A DNA stretch of 10,009 nt from the NCBI GenBank assembly GCA_903837305.1, contig CAILUB010000367.1:1-10009 (forward strand). Reading direction: 5' to 3'. Numbering within the stretch: position 1 is the first letter of the stretch; each line of letters begins with the position of its first letter. A model generated the notes under the pieces. The model ran no database searches and was not told where the DNA came from. It saw nothing but the letters and a program-made list of their open reading frames with translations. Shown in pieces: positions 1-6,015 of this stretch. Position numbers and translations under genes: made by a program. The stretch comes from an uncultured Cytophagaceae bacterium (GTDB lineage Bacteria > Bacteroidota > Bacteroidia > Cytophagales > Spirosomataceae).

Positions 1-555
1 GCGGCGGGTGCTTCGTCCCGTTTAGGAGAAGCCAAACAATTATTAGTATACCAGGGCCAAAGCCTTTTAGAGCGTTCTATACGCTTATCATTTAGTGTGT
101 GTCAAGAGGTGGTCGTTTGTTTAGGTGCAGAGGTAGAAAAGACAGTCAGTATAATAGAGAATTTACAAAAGGAATTTTCTCGTCTATCTTATGTTCAAGT
201 AGAAAAGTGGGAAAAAGGAATGGGAGAATCACTTGCTGTAGGCCTTAGAGCAATTGATCAGCAAAAGGCGGTACTAGTTCTTTTGTGTGATTTACCCTTT
301 TTGACGAATGCACACATGAAAAATATAATATCCCTTGCGAATCCAGACCGAGCTATTGTTGCTTCGTTTCAAGGGGTTAATTCACCACCTGTACTCATTC
401 CAAAGGCTTTGCGTCCACTTTTTAGTCGTTGGAGTGGAGATCAAGGTTTAGGAAAATTTTGGCGCCAAAATCCAATGCTCTGTGAGATCATCCACTTTTC
501 AGACAAATTCCGAGATGTCGATGTTCCGGAGGATCGGGAGTATTGGGGGATTTAA
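1..555 (+). CDS. MobA/MocA-like nucleotidyltransferase (probable molybdenum cofactor cytidylyltransferase), 5' end missing
   Basis: The frame is open from the first base, giving 184 residues up to TAA at 553-555; probably only about 5-10 N-terminal residues lie outside the window. The visible start, AAGASSRLGEAKQLL (residues 1-15), is the nucleotide-binding LAAGxSxRxGxxKxLL signature of the NTP_transf_3 family. GMGESLAVGL (73-82), LLCDLPFLT (94-102, with the metal-binding Asp), NSPPVLIP (127-134) and DVDVPED (172-178) follow in the order known for MocA/MobA proteins. MocA transfers CMP from CTP to molybdopterin for xanthine-dehydrogenase-type enzymes in the cytoplasm; MobA uses GTP. The GMGESLA and SPPVL blocks favour MocA, but DLPF replaces the more common DQPF, so the exact nucleotide and acceptor are inference. 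The GTG at 97 would remove the signature and is not the start. No cofactor-using enzyme is visible next to it; any partner must lie upstream. Confidence 0.75.
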   Translation, partial: AAGASSRLGEAKQLLVYQGQSLLERSIRLSFSVCQEVVVCLGAEVEKTVSIIENLQKEFSRLSYVQVEKWEKGMGESLAVGLRAIDQQKAVLVLLCDLPFLTNAHMKNIISLANPDRAIVASFQGVNSPPVLIPKALRPLFSRWSGDQGLGKFWRQNPMLCEIIHFSDKFRDVDVPEDREYWGI

Positions 556-595
556 AGAATGTCCGGGTGGTTTTAACCACCGGACATTCTTTAAA
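551..595 (+). terminator. Strong hairpin terminator of the nucleotidyltransferase gene
   Basis: A near-perfect inverted repeat pairs 551-572 with 575-595, with a single bulged G near 565 and a very small loop of T/A bases at the centre. The core arms are GTCCGG-GTGG and CCACCGGAC, extended by A/T-rich ends (TTTAAAGAAT with ATTCTTTAAA). The stem contains the stop codon of the upstream gene (553-555). The descending arm carries TTT then AAATTC rather than a long T-run, so this may be a factor-independent terminator, a stable 3' end protecting the mRNA, or both. Confidence 0.75.
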
Positions 596-598
596 TTC

Positions 599-630
599 AA
601 AGCACAAAGAGCAAAGCACAAAGCACAAAG
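599..630 (+). repeat. Heptad repeat tract A (AAAGCAC-type)
   Basis: Four consecutive 7-bp units, AAAGCAC, AAAGAGC, AAAGCAC and AAAGCAC, are followed by a partial AAAG. The period is not a multiple of three and there is no reading frame of note, so this is not coding. The same unit, reverse-complemented and slightly diverged, makes up tract B 120 bp downstream. Confidence 0.85.
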
Positions 631-714
631 TAGGTATTCGCTTCGCGAATGAATGGATGAAATGTTTTTTGTTAAATACTTGTGTTTTATAGGAGATCTA
701 AAATCACTTACACT

Positions 715-743
715 ATAAAAAATGGGCTTTAGCCATTTTTTAT
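715..743 (+). terminator. Isolated terminator-like hairpin
   Basis: The left arm ATAAAAAATGG(G)CT (715-728) pairs with AGCCATTTTTTAT (731-743) around a two-base TT, with one bulged G. On the plus strand the descending arm contains six T; on the minus strand the same is true, so it could stop transcription from either side. The nearest upstream gene already ends in a strong hairpin at 551-595, so this one has no obvious client. It may terminate a short unannotated transcript, or shield purL from read-through. Confidence 0.5.
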
Positions 744-752
744 TCCAGATTT

Positions 753-780
753 ATGCTTTGTGCTCTATGCTTTATGCTTT
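753..780 (-). repeat. Heptad repeat tract B (inverted copy of tract A type)
   Basis: On the plus strand there are four 7-bp units: ATGCTTT, GTGCTCT, ATGCTTT, ATGCTTT. Read on the minus strand these are AAAGCAT, AAAGCAT, AGAGCAC, AAAGCAT, clearly the same family as the AAAGCAC units of tract A. Most differences are C/T, so a minus-strand transcript could pair the two tracts with G-U wobbles better than a plus-strand one. Together A and B bracket 599-780 as imperfect terminal inverted repeats. Confidence 0.8.
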
Positions 781-794
781 AAGTTTGAGATTAG

Positions 795-829
795 AGAGAG
801 TAGATAAGAGAGTCAAGATATAAGATGTG
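795..829 (+). repeat. Heptad repeat tract C (AGANNNN-type, degenerate)
   Basis: Five 7-bp steps each begin with AGA: AGAGAGT, AGATAAG, AGAGTCA, AGATATA, AGATGTG. The units are much more degenerate than in tract A, but the phase is kept through the tract. Its AGAGTAGA (797-804) is complementary to TCTACTCT, found twice in tract D (837-844 and 858-865), so C and D can form a hairpin over the short spacer. Confidence 0.6.
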
Positions 830-835
830 TTTTCT

Positions 836-870
836 CTCTACTCTATACTCTTTGCTCTCTACTCTAGATT
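836..870 (-). repeat. Heptad repeat tract D (CTNTNCT-type, inverted relative to C)
   Basis: On the plus strand there are four in-phase 7-bp units, CTCTACT, CTATACT, CTTTGCT and CTCTACT (836-863), followed by a decayed CTAGATT. Reverse-complemented they read AGTAGAG, AGTATAG, AGCAAAG and AGTAGAG. The AGCAAAG unit links this tract to the AAAGCAC family of tracts A and B. The CTTTGCT unit (850-856) supplies the TTTG of the purL promoter's -33 element. Confidence 0.75.
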
Positions 871-881
871 TCCTATCTTTG
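851..881 (+). promoter_or_regulatory. purL-truA promoter of the Bacteroidota type
   Basis: TTTG at 851-854 and TATCTTTG at 874-881 match the Bacteroidota primary sigma consensus (TTTG, about 19 nt, TAnnTTTG) exactly, with a 19-nt spacer. Transcription would begin roughly at 886-889, leaving an A/T-rich leader of under 20 nt before the GTG at 906, with no Shine-Dalgarno sequence, as is usual in the phylum. No PurR-type operator or purine riboswitch is visible, and the leader is too short to hold one. Confidence 0.75.
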
Positions 882-905
882 CATTTCAATTTTAAACTCA
901 ATTAA

Positions 906-3137
906 GTGGAATCAATCGGAACCCTTCCCACCGTCGAAACAGCCAAAAAATTAGGATTATTACCCGAGGAATATGATCGCATTCAGGAGATTTTAGGTCG
1001 CAAACCTAATTTTACCGAATTGTCGATTTTCTCTGTGATGTGGTCTGAGCACTGTAGCTATAAGAATTCAATCGTTTGGTTGAAGACTTTGCCTAAAGAC
1101 TCGCCACGTATGTTAGCGAAAGCGGGTGAGGAAAATGCGGGTTTGGTTGATTTAGGGGATGGTTTAGGCTGTGCATTTAAGATTGAATCACATAATCACC
1201 CGTCGGCTTTAGAGCCTTACCAAGGTGCTGCGACAGGTGTGGGTGGAATTAATCGGGATATTTTCACGATGGGTGCGCGTCCGATTGCGCAATTAAATTC
1301 CTTACGTTTTGGTAATATTGATTTAGCGAAAACGAAGTGGTTAGTAAAAGGTGTGGTGAAGGGGATTGGAGATTATGGTAATGCCTTTGGAATCCCTACC
1401 GTGGGTGGTGAGGTTCAATTCGATGATTGTTATAATGTTAACCCTTTAGTAAATGCTTTTTCTGCGGGTATTTTAAAAGTAGGAACGCAGGCTTCTGCTA
1501 TTTCCTATGGCGTGGGTAACGGGGTATTTATCGTAGGTTCGGCTACAGGTAAAGATGGAATCGGTGGTGCGAGTTTTGCCTCGGAAGATATTACGGCGAA
1601 GTCGTCAGAGAAATTACCTGCGGTTCAAGTAGGAGATCCATTCCAGGAGAAATTGTTATTAGAGGCTTCTTTGGAAATCATCGAAGCTGGGTGTGTGATC
1701 GGTATTCAAGATATGGGTGCGGCGGGTATTATTTGCTCGACGTCTGAAATGTCTGCGAAAGGAGAACACGGAATGATTATTGATCTTTCCAAAGTTCCTA
1801 CACGTCAACCGAACATGCAGCCGTTTGAGATCTTGTTATCGGAGTCTCAAGAGCGTATGTTAATCGTGGTGGAGAAGGGTCGTGAGCATGAAGCGAAACG
1901 TATTTTTGATAAGTGGGATTTAAATTGTGAGCAAATTGGTACCGTGACGGATACAAAACGTCTTGAATTCTATCAAGATGGCGTGTTAGTGGCGGACGTT
2001 CCAGCAGATGATTTAGTATTAGGTGGAGGTGCTCCGGTATACCACCGCGAGTACAAAGAGCCTGCTTACTTCCAAGAATTCAAGAAATTTAAGATAGATT
2101 CCGTAGCGGATTTGCCGAAGGAAGAATTGCCTAAAGCCTTGAACTACATGATGAATCACCCGAATATCGCTTCTAAGAAGTGGGTGGCTCAACAATATGA
2201 TTCATCGATTGGCCGTGCAAATCGCAATACCAATGCACCTTCGGATGCAGCAGTTGTGAAAGTACATGGTTCTCAAAAATCCATTGTAATCACCGTAGAT
2301 TGTAATTCACGTTACGTGAACGCTGATCCGGAAGAAGGATGTGCGATGGCGGTAGCGGAAGCGGCTCGTAATATCGTATGTTCGGGTGGTGTGCCGGTGG
2401 CGATTACGAACTGCTTGAACTTTGGTAATCCATACGTTCCAGAAGTATACTGGCAATTTGTGGGTGCGATCAAAGGGATGAAGAAATCGTGTGAGGCTTT
2501 CGAAACGCCAGTAACTGGTGGAAACGTTTCCTTCTACAACCAGTCTTCTGATGAAGGTCCTGTATTCCCTACACCGACGATTGGTATGTTAGGTATTTTA
2601 GAGGATCCGGCGAATAAGATGACGTTAGACTTCAAAAAAGAAGGTGATGCCATCTATTTAGTAGGTGAATCGGTGAATGATATTGCTTCTTCAGAATATG
2701 TGTATTCTTACAAGGGTATCAAAGCAACTCCAGCTCCACATTTTGATTTAGCGACGGAACAAAAAGTACAAAAGGCGATTTCGGCCTTAATAACTGGTAA
2801 ATTAATTGAATCTGCTCACGATGTGTCAGACGGTGGTTTATTAGTGACTTTAGCAGAATCCTCATTCCCTCGTGGTTTAGGATTTAACGTTTCTTCAGAT
2901 GCGGCGATTCGCCAAGATGCATTCTGGTTCGGAGAAGCGCAATCTCGTGTGGTCGTTTCAGTGGATGCTGCGAAGAAAGCAGCTTTTGAAACTGCTTTAC
3001 AGGCTCAAGGAGTTCAGTTCTCAGCTCTTGGAAACGTTCAAGGAACGGATATGGTGGTAGATGGAGCTGTTTTGAGCTCTGTGGCTGCTGCGTATCAATC
3101 ATTTGATACTGCTCTAGAAACTGCTTTAATGAAATAA
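906..3137 (+). CDS. purL: Phosphoribosylformylglycinamidine synthase subunit PurL (small form)
   Basis: This enzyme makes FGAM from FGAR, ATP and ammonia, the fourth step of de novo purine synthesis in the cytoplasm. At 743 residues it is the small PurL form, which works with separate PurQ (glutaminase) and PurS; neither is in the window. Family blocks occur in order: the catalytic-site block FSVMWSEHCSYK (42-53, His49), FKIESHNHPSALEPYQGAA (91-109), GGINRDIFTMGARP (113-126), GIQDMGAAGI (266-275), the second AIRS-like half with PVTGGNVSFYNQ (535-546), AHDVSDGGL (637-645) and FGEAQSRVVV (675-684). Translation starts at GTG: an in-frame TAA lies directly before it (903-905) and no in-frame ATG is nearby. 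The promoter at 851-881 sits at the right distance. truA follows after 5 bp, suggesting co-transcription. The identification is firm. Confidence 0.97.
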   Translation: MESIGTLPTVETAKKLGLLPEEYDRIQEILGRKPNFTELSIFSVMWSEHCSYKNSIVWLKTLPKDSPRMLAKAGEENAGLVDLGDGLGCAFKIESHNHPSALEPYQGAATGVGGINRDIFTMGARPIAQLNSLRFGNIDLAKTKWLVKGVVKGIGDYGNAFGIPTVGGEVQFDDCYNVNPLVNAFSAGILKVGTQASAISYGVGNGVFIVGSATGKDGIGGASFASEDITAKSSEKLPAVQVGDPFQEKLLLEASLEIIEAGCVIGIQDMGAAGIICSTSEMSAKGEHGMIIDLSKVPTRQPNMQPFEILLSESQERMLIVVEKGREHEAKRIFDKWDLNCEQIGTVTDTKRLEFYQDGVLVADVPADDLVLGGGAPVYHREYKEPAYFQEFKKFKIDSVADLPKEELPKALNYMMNHPNIASKKWVAQQYDSSIGRANRNTNAPSDAAVVKVHGSQKSIVITVDCNSRYVNADPEEGCAMAVAEAARNIVCSGGVPVAITNCLNFGNPYVPEVYWQFVGAIKGMKKSCEAFETPVTGGNVSFYNQSSDEGPVFPTPTIGMLGILEDPANKMTLDFKKEGDAIYLVGESVNDIASSEYVYSYKGIKATPAPHFDLATEQKVQKAISALITGKLIESAHDVSDGGLLVTLAESSFPRGLGFNVSSDAAIRQDAFWFGEAQSRVVVSVDAAKKAAFETALQAQGVQFSALGNVQGTDMVVDGAVLSSVAAAYQSFDTALETALMK

Positions 3138-3142
3138 GTAAA

Positions 3143-3907
3143 ATGAGCCGCTATCTACTCGCTTTTTCGTACGATGGCGGCTCTTTTCATGGCTACCAAA
3201 TTCAGCCTAATGCAACGACGGTTCAGTCTGTTTTGCAGGATAAATTAAGTTTATTACTCGGTTCATCGCTCGAAATTGTAGGTAGTTCTCGCACAGATAC
3301 GGGCGTGCATGCGCATCAGCAATTTGCCCACTTTGATTTGCCTGAAGGCAAAAAAATCAAGGAAAACTGGGTATTTCGATTAAATCGCATGTTGCCTGAT
3401 TCTTTAGCTGTTCAAGGAATTTACCAAGTAGCGGATGATTTTCATGCGCGATTCGCGGCGCTCTCGAGGACCTATGAATACCGCATTAGTCCATTGAAAA
3501 GTCCATTTAATGTTCAGTTTGCTTATCGTTTCGGCGTCGATTTAGATGTAGACGCGATGAATGAGGCGGCTTCTCTGTTTTTTCAGCACACAGATTACCA
3601 GTGTTTCTCGAAAGTGAAGACCGAAGTGGCCACTTTTGAATGTACGATTATGCAGGCTTCCTGGGCTTGGAGAGGGGAAGAACTGGTATTTACGATTCAA
3701 GGCAATCGATTCTTACGTGGAATGGTTCGTGCGGTCGTGGGAACTTTGTTAGAAGTAGGACAAGGGCGCTTATCGAAAAATCAATTACAAGAAATTTTAG
3801 ACTCGAAAGACCGCTGCAAAGCCGGTCGTGCCGTACCAGCTCACGGATTACATCTCTTAGAAGTGCAATATCCTTCGGCTATTTTTGACGCCAAATGTGC
3901 AGGATAA
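3143..3907 (+). CDS. truA: tRNA pseudouridine(38-40) synthase TruA
   Basis: TruA isomerises uridines 38, 39 and 40 in the tRNA anticodon stem-loop to pseudouridine. The 254-residue protein has the usual family length. GSSRTDTGVHAHQQ (47-60) carries the catalytic Asp52 at the family's standard position. FHARFAALSRTYEYRI (100-115), QCFSKVKT (153-160), NRFLRGMVR (188-196) and AVPAHGLHLLEV (230-241) follow as expected. The ATG lies 5 bp after the purL stop, with no promoter or ribosome site of its own, so it is probably read from the purL promoter. The last codons overlap the end of the convergent radA gene by 29 bp, and the final residues (FDAKCAG) run past the usual conserved end. No terminator hairpin separates the two genes. 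Confidence 0.95.
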   Translation: MSRYLLAFSYDGGSFHGYQIQPNATTVQSVLQDKLSLLLGSSLEIVGSSRTDTGVHAHQQFAHFDLPEGKKIKENWVFRLNRMLPDSLAVQGIYQVADDFHARFAALSRTYEYRISPLKSPFNVQFAYRFGVDLDVDAMNEAASLFFQHTDYQCFSKVKTEVATFECTIMQASWAWRGEELVFTIQGNRFLRGMVRAVVGTLLEVGQGRLSKNQLQEILDSKDRCKAGRAVPAHGLHLLEVQYPSAIFDAKCAG

Positions 3908-5258
3908 CATCCAATAAGGTAGCAGCTGACTGAACCTTAATTTTATTTGGCTTATAATTCAAGCCCTTCAGATTGTACTTGCTGATCCAGATTTCCTTAA
4001 ATCCTAGTTTTTCTGCCTCAGCGATTCGCTGATCGATTCGCGTTACTGAACGTAATTCCCCACCTAATCCTACCTCTGCCGCAAAACAGATGGACGAGTC
4101 GATGATTTTATCTTCGTATGAAGAGACTAAGGACATGCAGGTAGCTAAATCCAATGCTGGATCATCCACGCGAATTCCGCCAGTGATGTTCAAGAAAACA
4201 TCTTGTGTGGCAAGTTTATAACCGCCTCTTTTTTCCAAAACAGCGATCAACATACTTAAACGTTTTCCATCGTATCCGTTCGCGGTTCTTTGGGCATTAC
4301 CATAAGAGGAAGCGCTTACTAAGGATTGGATTTCCACTAATAAAGGACGATTTCCTTCCATTAAGGTTCCGATGGCAATACCTGATGACGGTTCGTCGCG
4401 CTGAGATAAAAGGATTTCCGATGGATTAGTAACAGGCCGCAATCCACTACCAAGCATTTCGTAAATACCTAACTCAGAAGTCGAGCCAAAACGGTTTTTC
4501 GTCGTACGTAAGATGCGGTAGATCATATGGCGATCACCTTCGAACTGTAAGACGGTATCCACGAGGTGTTCTAGGACTTTTGGTCCGGCGATGGAACCTT
4601 CTTTGGTAATGTGACCCACCAAGAAGATGGGCGTGCCGCTTTCCTTAGCGAATCGCATTAATTCCAAAGCACATTCCCGAATCTGCGAAACGGAACCTGG
4701 GCCAGATTCGATTTGATCTGAAAACAGCGTTTGTATCGAATCGACAATGATTAATTCAGGTTCTAAGTCGACTAGGTGCCTAAAAATGGATTGTGTATTC
4801 GTCTCTGTGAGGATATATAAGGAGTCAGATTTCGCAGCTAAACGATCCGCTCTCAATTTAATTTGCTGTTCCGATTCTTCCCCAGTGACGTATAAAACAC
4901 GTGTCTGGGTTAAGGAAAGGGCCACTTGTAATAAGAGGGTTGATTTTCCGATGCCGGGTTCGCCACCAATTAATACGAGTGATCCAGGAACGATACCTCC
5001 GCCTAATACGCGGTTAAATTCAGGATCAGAGCAAGTCAGTTTAGGTAGGTTTTCGAAGCTAACTTCGTTCAATAACTTTGGCTTCGCGGCTGATTTAGGA
5101 CTTCCTTTTGTCTTCCAAACCTCTGCCGGATGATTAGTCGCCTCTACTAATTCCTCCACGAACGTATTCCATTCCCCGCAAGAAGGACACTTACCTAACC
5201 ACTTCGGCGCGGAGTGACCACACGATTGACAGAAAAAAGACGTTTTAGCTTTGGCCAT
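3879..5258 (-). CDS. radA: DNA repair protein RadA (Sms), RecA-like branch-migration ATPase
   Basis: RadA is a hexameric DnaB-like/RecA-like helicase that drives branch migration during homologous recombination repair. The 459 residues show the full family architecture: a four-cysteine zinc finger (C10, C13, C24, C27; CQSCGHSAPKWLGKCPSCGEW is its core), Walker A GEPGIGKST (99-107), Walker B ELIIVDS (168-174), the RadA-specific KNRFG motif (254-258) and a C-terminal Lon-protease-like domain (about 280-459, including TGGIRVDDPALDLA at 359-372). The start is the ATG read at 5258-5256, just after a probable -7 element. The gene converges on truA and shares 29 bp with it; its TAG stop is at 3881-3879. 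It appears to be a single-gene unit. Confidence 0.97.
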   Translation of the reverse strand: MAKAKTSFFCQSCGHSAPKWLGKCPSCGEWNTFVEELVEATNHPAEVWKTKGSPKSAAKPKLLNEVSFENLPKLTCSDPEFNRVLGGGIVPGSLVLIGGEPGIGKSTLLLQVALSLTQTRVLYVTGEESEQQIKLRADRLAAKSDSLYILTETNTQSIFRHLVDLEPELIIVDSIQTLFSDQIESGPGSVSQIRECALELMRFAKESGTPIFLVGHITKEGSIAGPKVLEHLVDTVLQFEGDRHMIYRILRTTKNRFGSTSELGIYEMLGSGLRPVTNPSEILLSQRDEPSSGIAIGTLMEGNRPLLVEIQSLVSASSYGNAQRTANGYDGKRLSMLIAVLEKRGGYKLATQDVFLNITGGIRVDDPALDLATCMSLVSSYEDKIIDSSICFAAEVGLGGELRSVTRIDQRIAEAEKLGFKEIWISKYNLKGLNYKPNKIKVQSAATLLDVILHIWRQK

Positions 5259-5274
5259 GAGGTTTATTTATGTT

Positions 5275-5282
5275 CAAATTTA
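5275..5282 (-). promoter_or_regulatory. Probable radA -7 promoter element
   Basis: Read on the minus strand this is TAAATTTG, a full match to TAnnTTTG. No clear TTTG appears about 19 nt further upstream; the sequence there is a run of A on this strand. If used, transcription starts near 5270-5267, leaving a leader of only about 10 nt before the radA ATG. Position and match support it; the missing -33 box weakens it. Confidence 0.45.
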
Positions 5283-5359
5283 CGCTTTGATTTCGTTTTT
5301 TCTTTTTTTTCGATTGAAAAAGGATAATTTTACTATTTAATTATCAAAACTCTCAAAAG

Positions 5360-6007
5360 ATGAAAGCTCCAAAACCACTGTTGTTATTATTCCTATTAAT
5401 CACTGGATTTACTTTTAATTTGTCTGCTCAAAGTTCTGAGTATCTTAGGGTGGGTATTAAAGGTGGAGTAAATCTTTCATCTATTGCTTATGATGCAAAT
5501 TACTCAGTTAATGTGAGTAAAACTTTAAGTATGAAAACGGGATACCTTTTAGGTGCCTATGCAAGAATAGGTAAATCAGTTTTTATTCAGCCAGAAGTTA
5601 ATTTTGCTGCTAAAGATTACGAGGTTAATGTCTTAAACGCAATTACAAAGTCCAATGATATTGTTTCATTTTCTCAAAGGACAATTGATGTTCCTGTGTT
5701 AGTGGGTCTAAAATTAGGTCCGATACGCCTGGCTGCTGGTCCTGTTGCTTCCTACAGCTTAAGCGCGGATACAAAGGCAGATAATGCATTAAAAACCTAT
5801 TTTTCTGGATCTTCGAAGGAAATTGTCAATCGTTCGAACTTTTCTTACCAAGCTGGAATAGGCATAGACATATTAAACTTGTCTTTAGACGTTCGTTATG
5901 AAGGTGCTATGTCGGAATTAAGTAATACAATTGCCCTTCCTGCAAATTATAGTTATTCTCAAAAACCTAGTTATTTCCAGGCAACCCTAGGTCTCCGTAT
6001 TTTATAA
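5360..6007 (+). CDS. PorT-like outer-membrane beta-barrel protein
   Basis: This is a 215-residue secreted protein with a signal peptide: MKAPKP, a hydrophobic stretch of about residues 7-18, and a likely cleavage around LSAQ (21-24), the common Bacteroidota pattern. The mature part opens with VGIKGGVNLS (31-40), the hallmark first strand of the outer-membrane beta-barrel family that includes PorT (OMP_b-brl_2 type). Further strand-like segments follow, such as GYLLGAYARIGKSVFIQPEV (61-80) and VPVLVGLKLGPIRLAAGP (111-128), and a closing strand YFQATLGLRIL (205-215). The family folds into a small eight-stranded-type barrel; the role of most members is unknown, so true PorT function in type IX secretion should not be assumed. 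A weak TAATTTTA (5325-5332) resembles a -7 box. pheS starts 8 bp after the stop. Confidence 0.8.
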   Translation: MKAPKPLLLLFLLITGFTFNLSAQSSEYLRVGIKGGVNLSSIAYDANYSVNVSKTLSMKTGYLLGAYARIGKSVFIQPEVNFAAKDYEVNVLNAITKSNDIVSFSQRTIDVPVLVGLKLGPIRLAAGPVASYSLSADTKADNALKTYFSGSSKEIVNRSNFSYQAGIGIDILNLSLDVRYEGAMSELSNTIALPANYSYSQKPSYFQATLGLRIL

Positions 6008-6015
6008 TTACACAA

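Larger units (their letters stand above)
556..905. other. 350-bp non-coding region with heptad repeats and the purL promoter
   Basis: No convincing gene lies here. In order it holds the right part of the terminator hairpin (to 595), heptad tract A (599-630), a small palindrome (ATTCGC-ttc-GCGAAT, 636-650), a weak 21-codon reading frame (653-718), a second terminator-like hairpin (715-743), heptad tract B (753-780, inverted relative to A), heptad tract C (795-829), heptad tract D (836-870, inverted relative to C) and the purL promoter (851-881). The composition of the repeat tracts (A/G-rich then T/C-rich, 7-nt period) is unlike that of the flanking genes. Confidence 0.8.

Noticed and set aside
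97..555. GTG at 97 as the start of the first gene
   Set aside because: The upstream codons 1-96 encode the AAGASSRLGEAKQLL nucleotide-binding signature in the same frame, so the true start lies before the window.
599..870. CRISPR array
   Set aside because: Units are 7 bp, contiguous and without spacers, and no cas gene is present.
556..905. tRNA, riboswitch or purine-responsive leader before purL
   Set aside because: No cloverleaf or purine-riboswitch core is visible, and the promoter leaves a leader of under 20 nt.
2884..3102. 72-codon minus-strand frame inside purL
   Set aside because: It lies fully inside a well-supported gene on the other strand and its protein has no recognisable domain.
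3640..3888. 82-codon plus-strand frame inside truA
   Set aside because: It is an alternative frame of truA, low in complexity and rich in Arg/Ser, with no family likeness.
4205..5133. Two plus-strand frames (4205-4429 and 4747-5133) opposite radA
   Set aside because: Both are antisense shadows of conserved radA domains, with no promoter or recognisable protein.
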